From assembly GCA_041397845.1 (NCBI GenBank), contig JAWKVW010000007.1:1-64000 (forward strand): a stretch of DNA of 64,000 bases, in the 5' to 3' direction. Below the pieces are notes generated by a model. It had not been told where the DNA came from and did not search any database. It worked only from the letters and a program-made list of their open reading frames with translations. The stretch is from JAKPQE01 sp041397845 (lineage in GTDB: Bacteria > Pseudomonadota > Alphaproteobacteria > Rhizobiales > JAKPQE01). Both the position numbers and the translations under genes were made by a program. Positions 16,035 to 26,243 of the stretch are shown in pieces. Positions within the stretch are counted from its first letter, which is position 1; each line of letters opens with the position of its first letter.

Positions 16035-16300
16035 TTCCAGCTTTCGCGGGAATGACGGCTATTGGCGTTACGCGCGGTGACGGCCCATGCCGAAGGGTAC
16101 GCTTGCGCGGGAATGGCGGTTGGCGGTGTGCGCGGTGAAGCCAATGCCGAAGGATACGCTGCGGGAATGACGCATGTGCTGGCGCTGCGCGCGGTGAAGG
16201 CCAGTCGCCGAAGGATACGCTTTCGCGGGAATGACGGGCTGGCGTTACGCGCGGTGACGGCCCATGCCGAAGGTGCGCTTGCGCGGGAACGCTCCTCTCT
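16035..16300. repeat. about four and a half degenerate ~60 bp tandem repeats
   Basis: Units of 57-62 bases follow each other, each with a start like TACGCTTTCGCGGGAATGAC, a middle like GTTACGCGCGGTGA and an end like CCCATGCCGAAGG. The first and fourth copies are nearly identical; the second, third and last have drifted, one by a short internal deletion. The palindromic core GCTTTCGCGGGAATGACG is shared with the 34-bp array at 4132-4265. The array lies between the yqeY terminator and a convergent membrane gene, and codes for nothing recognisable. Confidence 0.75.
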
Positions 16301-16383
16301 ATTGGCGGTGTGCGGGGTGTTTCTGCCCGTCATCGCCCGCGTTCATCGATATGTCGCCGGGAGTAATCCTCCCGCCCGTCGCC

Positions 16384-16870
16384 TCAATCGAGGCTGAGGC
16401 GGATGGCGAGGATGCCGATCGGCACCATGATGAGAGCGAGCGGGACCGAGCCGAAGGCGAGAAGGTCGGAAAAGCGCCAGTGGACGACAGCGGGCCATCG
16501 AGCGGCGAAACCATCGTTTCAACGACGCCACCGGCCGGATAGCTGGCTGCGACGAGCTCTCGGCCTCACCATGTGACTGAGCCGGGTGGTGCTGAGCAGC
16601 GGCACAAACGCCGAGGCTGTGATCAGCCCAATGACAGCAACCTCGAGATGGGCAGCGATGGTGCCGTTGCCGAGCGGAAACTGCGGACCTCGGCGCTTGC
16701 CACCTGCATTGGCGCGCGGCCAGAACATCGAGGCTGGCGATCGCCGAAGCTCCAGAGGAAGACGGCGAGCAACAGCGGGACGAGCGTGAAGATCGCGCCG
16801 AAAAGCAGGACGATCGCGTCGAACGCGCCTCGCCTTGGCAATTCTTCCGCCCTGAACCCTGCCGCCGCAT
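16384..16870 (-). pseudogene. small membrane protein, frame broken
   Basis: Three hydrophobic segments appear in alternating frames on the minus strand: FDAIVLLFGAIFTLVPLLLA, then HLEVAVIGLITASAFVPLLS, and last GSVPLALIMVPIGILAIRLS. The last ends in LD and a TGA at 16384. The whole would make a protein of about 160 residues. I do not recognise the family. The N-terminus is uncertain (ATG at 16870, or a TTG near 16840 preceded by GGAAG). At least three small deletions must be repaired to join the parts. It lies in the same patch of damage as the 5' part of dnaG. Confidence 0.5.
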
Positions 16871-16984
16871 GGCGGCGTTTGCAGTCGGCGCTCACTCTCC
16901 GCCCGGCGAAGGCCCGTGTCAAATGTCGGCCGCCGCGGCAGGGTATGGCGTCGGCCGCACCCTCTCCTCCTGTAATGTCCGGCC

Positions 16985-18941
16985 ATGCGTTACCTGTCCG
17001 GCCTTCTCGAGGAAATCCGCGCGCTGATTTCCGATCTCGGACGTCGTTGGCCGGCGCGCGTGACCTGGACCGGCGCAAGTCGCAGCCGGCAAAGGGCGAT
17101 TTCTGGGCCTGCTGTCCGTTTCATTCGGAAAAGACGCCGTCGTTTCACGTCGACGACCGGCGCGGTATCTACAAGTGTTTCGCTGCGGCGCTTCCGGCGA
17201 CATGTCTGGGTTCGTTGCCGAGACCGACGGCCTCTCCTCTTTCCCGAAGCGGTCGAGCGGCTGGCGGCCGATGCCGGTGCCGCTGCCGGCGCCGGACCCG
17301 CGCGCGGCGGAGCGTGAAGAACAGCGGGCAACCCTCTTCGACGTCATGGAACTTGCCGCCCGGTTCTTCGAGGATTGCCTTGCCGGGCGCGTCGGAGCTT
17401 CGGCGCGCGGTTATCTCAGCGGCCGCGAGCTCGGGCCGGCGCTGCAGCAGAAATTCCGGCTCGGCTATGCCCCGAACGACCGCTCGGCGCTGAAGTCGTT
17501 CCTTGCCTCAAAGGGCGTCTCGGGCGAGCAGATGGCCGAGGCGGGGCTCGTCATTTCCGGGCCGGACATTCCGGTCTCCTACGACCGGTTCCGCGACCGG
17601 GTGATCTTTCCGATCACGGACCTGCGCGGCCGGATCATCGCCTTCGGCGGCCGGGCGATGTCGCCGGACCAGCCGGCCAAGTATCTGAACTCGCCGGAAA
17701 CGCCGCTCTTTCACAAGAGCGACATTCTCTACAATGCACAGGAAGCGCGCCGGGCGGCGACCAAGGGCGCAACGATCATCGCCGTCGAGGGCTATGTCGA
17801 CGTCATCGCCCTCGTCTCGGCCGGCTTTCCCGGCGCCGTCGCGCCACTCGGCACGGCGCTGACGGAAAACCAGCTCCGGCTCCTGTGGCGGTTCGCGGAC
17901 GAGCCGGTGCTCTGCTTCGACGGCGACGCGGCCGGCCTGCGGGCAGCGTCGCGGGCGATCGATCTTGCCTTGCCGCTGATCGAGCCGGGAAAGAGCGTGC
18001 GGTTCGCGCTGCTGCCCGAGGGGCAGGACCCGGACGACCTCATCCGCGCCGCCGGCCGGCAGGCGATGGAAGACGTCATCGGCAGCGCCCGGCCACTGGC
18101 CGACATGCTGTGGCGGCGCGAGGCGGAGTCCGGCGTTTTCGACACGCCGGAGCGGCGTGCGGCGCTCGAAGCACGGGTCAACGAACTGGTGCGCCTCATC
18201 GCCAACGAGGCGGTGCGCCGGCATTATTCGCAGGCCCTCGGCGAGCGGATGCGGGCCTTCTTCGGCGGCGGCGAGACATCCGGCGGGCGGCGCAACCCGT
18301 CCGGCGGACGCGGCGGCCCGGCGCGCGGCGGCGGTTCGGCGCAGGGCGGCAGGCAACGGGGCGGACAGCGCCGCGAGGACGCGGCGGCGAGCTCGAGCCT
18401 GCTTGGCCACCCGATGCTGGCGCGCGACTACCGCGCGCCATTGCCGCGCCGCGAGGCGGTGCTGGTCGGGGCGGCGGTCAACCACCCTTCCCTCGTCGAC
18501 ATGCATTTCGACGAGTTCTCGTCGCTGGAGCTCGGCGCCGGTGATCTCGAAACCATGCGCCGGACAATCGTCGAGGCGGTCTCGGCCGACCATGCGATCA
18601 GTTCCGCGGCACTGCGTGAGCAGCTCGTTGGCGCCGGCGTCGGGGCGACGCTCGAGGCGGTCGACCGGATGATCGTTTCCTGCCGCGAGTGGTACGCCAA
18701 GCCGGAAGCGGACCCGCAGGACGCCGAGGAAGCCTGGTCGCAAGCACTGACCTTGCACAAACGGGCTCACTCATTACATAAGGAACTCAGAGCGGCCGAG
18801 CTTGCACTTGCCAACGATCCGAGCGAAGAGAACTTCGCGCGGCTCATAGACATCCAGTCGGAGCTGGCGCGGGCAGACGGCACCGAAGCGCTGATCGAGG
18901 GTTTCGGTGTGAGATCGGGCCGTTCGGGGCGAACGTTCTGA
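16985..18941 (+). CDS. dnaG: DNA primase (5' part frame-broken)
   Basis: Primase makes the RNA primers for replication. It begins MRYLSGLLEEIRALIS. The zinc-binding domain is readable across two frame changes: CCPFHSEKTPSFHVDDRRGI and then RCGASGDM complete the CHC2 motif. Residues after about 110 are uninterrupted: the catalytic core GYLSGRELGPALQQKFRLGY, YDRFRDRVIFPITDLRGRII, the TOPRIM acidic motifs VEGYVDVI and LCFDGDAAG, a glycine/arginine-rich linker, and a C-terminal helicase-binding domain. Bases are missing near 17040, 17180 and 17245-17290. Total length (about 653 codons) is normal. rpoD follows, the classical macromolecular-synthesis order, although rpsU is absent. Confidence 0.93.
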
Positions 18942-19124
18942 TCGGGCTTTCGGCGGAAAAGGCAACCGCCGGACCATCCGGTGCGGGGATCGGCAGGGTT
19001 AATTCCGATTTAACCGTCGAGGTTTAATCCCGGGTATCGAATGGCGCGACGGTGTCGCGGCCGAGAGTGCCAAATTGAAGACGACAGGCTGGCACCGCGG
19101 CGCGGGCCGGCCTTATTGCGGCTT

Positions 19125-19180
19125 CACATAGAGGTTTTGTCCGGTTTTTGGTGGAAACACGGACCTCCTGCCTCTATGTG
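19125..19180 (+). promoter_or_regulatory. nested inverted repeat upstream of rpoD
   Basis: A perfect 10-bp outer repeat (CACATAGAGG at 19125-19134, CCTCTATGTG at 19171-19180) encloses a 5-bp inner one (GTCCG 19139-19143, CGGAC 19160-19164). It ends 67 bases before the rpoD start. No U-run follows, so this is not a simple terminator. It may be a leader structure or a protein-binding site. The remainder of the 306-base gap between dnaG and rpoD shows no gene. Confidence 0.5.
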
Positions 19181-19247
19181 TCTGGCGCAGCACAAAGATG
19201 CGAAGTGGCAGACACTTCCAGCGAGATTGCTCTAGCGGGGCGACCGA

Positions 19248-21241
<1,994 letters not shown>

Positions 21242-21308
21242 GGACGCTACGCAGCCGGGGATTTCATGATTTTCAGCGTTCGCAGCGAGCCGGCGAACGC
21301 GGCACGGC

Positions 21309-21665
21309 TCAGCCCAGCAGCAGGGCCGAGAGGGCCCTGAAGGCCAGGGCGGCGACGCTATAGCCGGTGAACAGGATCGACAGCCAGATGGCGGCGACGA
21401 CCGGCATCTTGCGCAGCGTGAACACCGGATGTTCGGAGCGCTCGCGCTCCAGGCGTTCGGAACCGCGTTTCTCCCGCCCCCACAGAATGGTCACGAAGAA
21501 CCTTCCGAACGAGAGTCGGATATCCGACGGCTTGTTCTGGCCGTTGTCGTCCCTGTCAAAGAATTTCTCGATGGCGTTGCGCTGGGAACCGCTGAAGCTG
21601 TCGAGCACGTTCTTGTCCATCTGCGACCAGAAGCGGTCGATGCGGTGCGCCGTACTATTCACCAT
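21309..21665 (-). CDS. small protein with one C-terminal membrane helix, unknown function
   Basis: A 118-residue protein beginning MVNSTAHRIDRFWSQMDKNV. The first 85 residues are charged and contain FFDRDDNGQNKP, and one hydrophobic segment near the end (MPVVAAIWLSILFTGYSVAA) plus a short hydrophobic tail suggest a membrane anchor. I recognise no family. GAGGGT lies 10 bases before the ATG. It follows the TadE/TadG genes on the same strand with a 43-base gap, so it may belong with them. Confidence 0.65.
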   Translation of the reverse strand: MVNSTAHRIDRFWSQMDKNVLDSFSGSQRNAIEKFFDRDDNGQNKPSDIRLSFGRFFVTILWGREKRGSERLERERSEHPVFTLRKMPVVAAIWLSILFTGYSVAALAFRALSALLLG

Positions 21666-21708
21666 TTGACTACCCTCGCTTTTCTCTTTGTCGCGACCCG
21701 GCACCCGA

Positions 21709-23000
21709 TCAGTGCAGCAGGGTCACGAGCCTGGGAGAAACATCAGCCGCCGTCGAACCACCGTAATTGGTGTTGAACGTCACGCGCGCATTCGACCGCA
21801 TCTGCAAACGCTGCACGATCAGGCTCGTAAAAGCCGATTCCGCCAGCACTTCGACATTGCTGTCGATGAGCAGCGTGCCGCGCGACAGGTAGATGACGCC
21901 GTCGATCCTCTTGATGCCGTTGCTGGCAAACTCATGGTCACGAAGCAGCGGCGCGTCTCGATCCTCGAAGATCGCGATGCCGGCGAGCGGACCCGAGGCC
22001 GGGGCGACCAGTTCCACTTCCGAATTGCTGCGGAACGAGATCCGGGACTTGTCGCCGACCAGATAAATGGTGACGTCCTTGCCGGTCAGAACGGTGTTCG
22101 ACGACAGCTCGAACAGGCCATCCTTGATCACGTAGGTGCCCGGCTGCAGATGCACGGTCGTGTTGGGCTTTACCGCAAGGCCGCCGCAGTAGACGCCGGG
22201 GTCCAGTTCGACGAAGTCCTTGTTGATGACCGTGTTGTGGTAGGTGCAAGCGCCTACTTCCGGCGGCGTCACCGTCTTCAGGGATCCTGCTTCACCATGC
22301 AACGGGTCCTCGGCGACGCCTGATAAACAGCGTTCTTGTCGACGTCGTGGCCGCCGGCAACGCAGGTCTGCGCAAAATGGATTTCGGAATTGGCGGCGGT
22401 CACGAGCGCCTTGTCGTTGCTCGAATTGACCCAGGCGGCGCAGCCTTTCGCATTGATGCGGGCGCGACTGCGCACATCCATCGCGGCGGCCTTGTCGGGG
22501 TCGAGGACCAGCATGCACAGCGGGCTGGCGCCACCGGCCACGGCGGACGATTTGGACGACGAGCCCACCTCGATGGTGTCGTATCCAAGCACCCGGCCGA
22601 ACACCGTCGGTACGGCATTGCCGCGCTCGACGGTCTTTCGCAAGGTGACGCTGACCGCGCTCGGCGCGCCGCTGTTGGCGACAAAGCTCTGTACGGACGA
22701 GTCCCAGGTGCCGAAGACGATGTCCTCTTCCGCCAGAACCATGCCATGCTCTGCCGCGGGCATGTTCTTTTCCGCGTAGACCAAGGCCGCGTTCCTTGCG
22801 GCTGCCTTGTCGGGCAGATGCATGGCCGCTGCCAGCGAGGCAGCATCGGCGGCTGTCTGCATTTCCGCCCGTTCGAAGTAGGCAATCCCGACGTCGATGG
22901 ACAGGGCCGCGAAGCCGGCCGCGACCGGCGCGAAGAGAGCGGCAAAAGGCGCGACAGATCCGTCGCGGCAGCGCCAAAGCCTGGCGAGTTGGCTCACCAT
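21709..23000 (-). CDS. TadG-like pilus assembly protein (one frameshift)
   Basis: A ~430-residue protein of the TadG group. The N-terminus has the TadG/DUF2134-type anchor (APFAALFAPVAAGFAALSID, AYFERAEMQTAADAASLAAA). After residue 240 one base is missing near 22282; beyond it lies DPGVYCGGLAVKPNTTVHLQ, VIKDGLFELSSNTVLTGKDV and repeated beta-strand patterns suggesting a parallel beta-helix. It is exported through the single N-terminal helix and probably faces the periplasm. It is next to tadE (22-base gap), but no tad motor, secretin or prepilin genes are in the window. Confidence 0.8.
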
Positions 23001-23022
23001 ATCAGTGTCTCCAGATTTTCGG

Positions 23023-23466
23023 TTACATCTTGAGCTTGATGGACGACACGCCCATGGTGCCGCCGAGCCCGAACGTGACGAAGTTGGCCAGCGCGGCTTC
23101 TTCGGTCGGGACTGAAATCTCCATCTTCACTTCGTCGGCAGTGGGTTCGGACGCCGTGATGGTGAACCGCACCCCACCCCATTCGGGAAGCATGGCAGCG
23201 GCACGGCTTTCGGCCTCAACCAGACTCATCTGGCCAAGCGCCATGCCGCGCGTGACTTCATTGGCGACCATGTTCATCTCATGCCGGAGATAGAACAGCC
23301 CGCCATAATCGACGATGCCGAGCGCGATACCGACAAAGAGCGGCAAGATCATCGCCGCTTCAACGGCGGCAACCCCGCGCTCGTCCCGGCGAAAACTTGA
23401 CCCTGGAAGCTTTCCGATTCTCAAGCCGAGGCCTGAAAACAAGTGTGTTGATTTTCTCGTCAGCAT
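23023..23466 (-). CDS. TadE-like pilus assembly protein
   Basis: A 147-residue pseudopilin-like protein. The N-terminal DERGVAAVEAAMILPLFVGI is the TadE signature: a short charged leader, a glutamate at +5 of the processed form and a hydrophobic helix, normally cut by the TadV/CpaA peptidase. The rest is a small periplasmic domain. CGGAGGGCACC precedes the ATG. It leads an apparent operon with the TadG-like gene. Confidence 0.85.
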   Translation of the reverse strand: MLTRKSTHLFSGLGLRIGKLPGSSFRRDERGVAAVEAAMILPLFVGIALGIVDYGGLFYLRHEMNMVANEVTRGMALGQMSLVEAESRAAAMLPEWGGVRFTITASEPTADEVKMEISVPTEEAALANFVTFGLGGTMGVSSIKLKM

Positions 23467-23769
23467 GGTGCCCTCCGTACTGCGGAGAGCAATACATCAT
23501 CAAAATTCTAAACATCGGTAGATTTTACTAGAACTATTGATTAAATAAAAAATATCGATTGAACTGTTTTTCGAGCGAATACCAGATACATGTGTATTCA
23601 AAATTAATATTCAATACATCGAAAATTCGATTTATTTCAAATATGCCTGACAGGCAACCAACATATGCACAATCGATGACCCGGGACATGCCGCCATGGG
23701 CACCACGCGACCGGGCGCGCTCCCGGACGAACAAGGCGGCAGCGGATGCCAGCGGGCGACCAGAGAGCC
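23467..23769. other. AT-rich promoter region upstream of tadE
   Basis: About 300 bases without a gene. The stretch 23510-23650 is strikingly AT-rich for this genome and includes repeated ATCGAAAATTCGAT-like palindromic bases. It most likely contains the promoter of tadE and binding sites of a nucleoid protein or silencer. No RNA gene is evident. Confidence 0.45.
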
Positions 23770-23805
23770 GAGAGGCGCACTCCGCAAAACCGGAGCGCGC
23801 CTCTC
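23770..23805 (-). terminator. long hairpin after the metallopeptidase gene
   Basis: Arms 23770-23778 and 23797-23805 pair perfectly, and an inner 5-bp stem (23780-23784 with 23791-23795) continues after one mismatch around a CAAAAC loop. It begins 54 bases after the stop at 23860. There is no U-run, so it is a termination or 3'-protecting structure of uncertain strength. Confidence 0.45.
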
Positions 23806-23859
23806 ACCGCTAGCCGTTGCCGCGCTGCCGGTCGGGCCCGGCCGCTGGCGACGTCTCTC

Positions 23860-24801
23860 TCACAGGTCGTCGGTATTGAAGGTGTCGCAAGCCTTCAGGC
23901 TGCCGGACTGGAGGCCCGCCTTGAACCAGCGGACGCGCTGGGCCGAGGTGCCGTGATTGAAGGCGTCAGGCACAACATAGCCCTGGCTGCGACGCTGGAT
24001 GGTGTCGTCGCCGATCTGGCTGGCAGCGTTCAGCGCCTCCTCGAGGTCGCCCTTTTCGAGAAGCTGCTTCTGGGCGGTGCGATTGGCCCAGATGCCGGCG
24101 AAGCAGTCGGCCTGCAGCTCGACGCGGACAGACATCTTGTTGGCCTCGGTCGTGCTCATGCGCTGGCGCATCTCGTTGAACTTCGGCAGCACGCCGATGA
24201 GATTCTGGACGTGGTGGCCGACCTCATGAGCCAGAACATAGGCCTGGGCGAAATCGCCGCCGGCTTTGAAGCGGCGGGCGAGCTCGTCGTAGAATTCGAG
24301 GTCGAGATAGACCTTGCTGTCGCCCGGGCAGTAGAACGGGCCGGACGCGGCGCTGGCCATGCCGCAGGCCGAGCGCACGGAGCCGGAGAACAGCACCAGC
24401 GTCGGCTCGGTGTAGGAGCGGCCGGCCTGCTGGAAGATCTGGTTCCAGGTGTCCTCGGTCTCGGCGAGCACCGTGGCAACAAACGCCTTCATGTCGTCGC
24501 TGGCCGCCGTGGTGCCGCCGCCCGAGGGCGCGCTGGAGCGGCCCGTGTCGGTCTCGGTCGGCACGAGGCTCGGTCCCTCACCGGTCAGAAGCGTCAGCGG
24601 ATTGATGCCGAGCAGCCAAAGCACGATGCCGGCAATGATGAGGAAGCCGATGCCGCCGCCGCCGGCCTTGCGGACGGTCGGCCGGCCGCTGCTCGATCCG
24701 CCGAGGCCGCCGGGCAGGCGAAAGCCGCCGGGGCCAAAACCGCCACCCTCGCTGCGGCGATCCTCGATATTAGAACTCTGCCGACGTCCCTTCCAAAGCA
24801 T
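23860..24801 (-). CDS. neutral zinc metallopeptidase, YpfJ family
   Basis: A 313-residue predicted metalloprotease. A glycine-rich N-terminus and one membrane helix (GIGFLIIAGIVLWLLGINPL) anchor it; the catalytic domain has the zinc motif HEVGHH in YVLAHEVGHHVQNLIGV and the downstream glutamate region SVRVELQADCFAGIWANRT. Further conserved parts are GPFYCPGDSKVYLDLEFYDE and the C-terminal GTSAQRVRWFKAGL. The substrate is unknown. Start MLWKGRRQSSNIEDRRS at 24801, with GGAAGG upstream. Confidence 0.9.
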   Translation of the reverse strand: MLWKGRRQSSNIEDRRSEGGGFGPGGFRLPGGLGGSSSGRPTVRKAGGGGIGFLIIAGIVLWLLGINPLTLLTGEGPSLVPTETDTGRSSAPSGGGTTAASDDMKAFVATVLAETEDTWNQIFQQAGRSYTEPTLVLFSGSVRSACGMASAASGPFYCPGDSKVYLDLEFYDELARRFKAGGDFAQAYVLAHEVGHHVQNLIGVLPKFNEMRQRMSTTEANKMSVRVELQADCFAGIWANRTAQKQLLEKGDLEEALNAASQIGDDTIQRRSQGYVVPDAFNHGTSAQRVRWFKAGLQSGSLKACDTFNTDDL

Positions 24802-24948
24802 CGCTCGCTTCCTTCCCGGCCGTTTCCGCCGCCGCCCCGGCGCCGTCATCTCCACATGGGGTCTATATAGCCGAGCCTTGCCAGTGTTTACAGGGTCGGC
24901 GTCGCGCTCAGGCATATTCCCTGCCCGCAAGGGCATATGGGCAAAACG

Positions 24949-24978
24949 AAGGGGGCGGAACCGAAGTTCCGCCCCCTT
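24949..24978 (-). terminator. strong hairpin terminator after the small gene
   Basis: A perfect 13-bp stem (24949-24961 with 24966-24978) with a CGAA tetraloop. TTCGTTTTG follows leftward and TCATTCG rightward. It lies between the 16-bp repeat array and the metallopeptidase gene and would end transcripts of the 41-residue gene. Confidence 0.7.
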
Positions 24979-24990
24979 TCATTCGTCACG

Positions 24991-25054
24991 CTGTCTCAGG
25001 CGCTTTCTGTCTCTGGCGCTCGCTGTCTCCGGCGTTCGCTTTCTCAGGCGTTCA
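24991..25054. repeat. four degenerate 16 bp tandem repeats starting on a stop codon
   Basis: Units 24991-25006, 25007-25022, 25023-25038 and 25039-25054 all resemble CTGTCTCAGGCGCTTT. The last ends with TCA, the complement of the stop codon of the 41-residue gene. The array thus extends the 3' end of that gene. Confidence 0.7.
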
Positions 25055-25177
25055 GCGGAACAGCGCGACAATGCGACGGAACAGGTGGCTCACGCCGCAA
25101 TTGAAGGTCGCGTAGCTGTGCATGTCGACATGGCGATTGCCCATGGCGGCCCGCGAAATCAGAAGCTCATTCAGCAT
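25052..25177 (-). CDS. 41-residue protein of unknown function
   Basis: A short open frame, MLNELLISRAAMGNRHVDMH at the start and SHLFRRIVALFR at the end, with a very good AGGAG eight bases before the ATG. It has no recognised family. The basic, partly amphipathic C-terminus could bind membrane or nucleic acid. It has its own terminator at 24949-24978 and lies 272 bases from the divergent XRE regulator. The signal is mainly the ribosome binding site and the terminator, so confidence is moderate. Confidence 0.5.
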   Translation of the reverse strand: MLNELLISRAAMGNRHVDMHSYATFNCGVSHLFRRIVALFR

Positions 25178-25394
25178 TTGGCGTCTCCTATCAGGTCGTT
25201 TCGACTCGTCCGGGCTACCCCGAACACGGCGACGCCCCCCAATCAGAATTTTTTTCACCAAGCATTCCAGCAGCTTCCCTCGATGCCGCCGGTTGCTCGA
25301 CATTCCTTGGCGCACCAGATGCGCGCCACAACAAAGCGCACCCTGTGCACCAGTTGAATATGACAGTCATGGTCGATAAGTCAACAAAATATGC

Positions 25395-25405
25395 GCACGA
25401 AGTGC
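25395..25405. promoter_or_regulatory. possible operator of the XRE regulator
   Basis: The short inverted repeat GCAC-GAA-GTGC lies 45 bases before the XRE gene, in the 272-base divergent gap with the small gene. Helix-turn-helix regulators often bind such repeats at their own promoters. This is weak evidence from position alone. Confidence 0.25.
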
Positions 25406-25449
25406 ACTCCCCTGGCACGATCGCAGCGAGACATGGCAAGAGGTGAATA

Positions 25450-26094
25450 ATGAAGAAAAAAGCTGGCCCGGAAGCCCGCCCGATGACGCCGGAAGGCTTC
25501 AAGGCCTGGCGCAAGGCGCTCGACATCAAGCAGAAAGACGCCGCCGATCTGCTCGGCCTCAAGAAGCGGATGATCCAGTATTATGAAAAGGGCGATCGCG
25601 ACGGAAAGAGCGTCGAGATCCCGAAGACCGTCCGCCTTGCGTGCTTCGCCCTTGCCGAAGGCGTGATCGACTACGACGGCAAGGTCGCAGAGCGCAGCGA
25701 GGCAAAGCCGGCCGAGGTTGCCGCCGAGATTGCCGCCGCCGAGGCGATGCCCGTGGCGGACGAGGCGCAGGCCGATGCCGGCGTGCCGGCCGCCGAGCCG
25801 GAGAAGGCTCCGGAGCCGACCGAGACTTCGGCTGCTGCGTCGCCGGCTCCCGCAACCCTGGCCCCCGCATCCCTGGCCAGCGAGGAGAAGGCGAATGCCA
25901 AGGGCGCCAAGGACGAGCCGAAGGCGGCCGAGAAGACGCACGGCAAGGCCGGCAAGCATCATCGCGGCAAGAAGGAAGCGGCCAAGGACGAGGCCGCGCC
26001 TGCCAAAAAGGCCGCGGAGAAGCCGGCCGAAGGCGGCGCCGGCGATGCGGCAAAAGGCGCTTCTGCCAAGCGCGGCAAGGGCAAGAGCGCCTGA
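25450..26094 (+). CDS. XRE-type helix-turn-helix protein with an alanine/lysine-rich tail
   Basis: A 214-residue protein. Residues 10-72 form a Cro/C1-type helix-turn-helix (TPEGFKAWRKALDIKQKDAA, GLKKRMIQYYEKGDRDGKSV). The other two thirds are low-complexity, first acidic/alanine/proline-rich and then lysine-rich (KTHGKAGKHHRGKKEAAKDE, ending GASAKRGKGKSA), like histone H1. Such a tail would bind DNA without sequence preference, so a nucleoid-associated regulator is conceivable, though not shown. It sits upstream of carB on the same strand, 149 bases away. Confidence 0.75.
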   Translation: MKKKAGPEARPMTPEGFKAWRKALDIKQKDAADLLGLKKRMIQYYEKGDRDGKSVEIPKTVRLACFALAEGVIDYDGKVAERSEAKPAEVAAEIAAAEAMPVADEAQADAGVPAAEPEKAPEPTETSAAASPAPATLAPASLASEEKANAKGAKDEPKAAEKTHGKAGKHHRGKKEAAKDEAAPAKKAAEKPAEGGAGDAAKGASAKRGKGKSA

Positions 26095-26243
26095 GCCGGG
26101 GAAGATGATGACGGGCGGCGATTGTCGGACTTTCGCCGCCCGTGCTTTTCGCCTATAGATCGGCGCCGATCCGACCGGCCGTCCGGCCGCCATTTCCCTG
26201 CGCGCGCCCAATCGGGCTCATGCGCGGCAATCGTCGAGCGCCA

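Noticed and set aside
4132..16300. CRISPR arrays at the two intergenic repeat sites
   Set aside because: Units follow directly without unique spacers, they are degenerate, and no cas genes are near.
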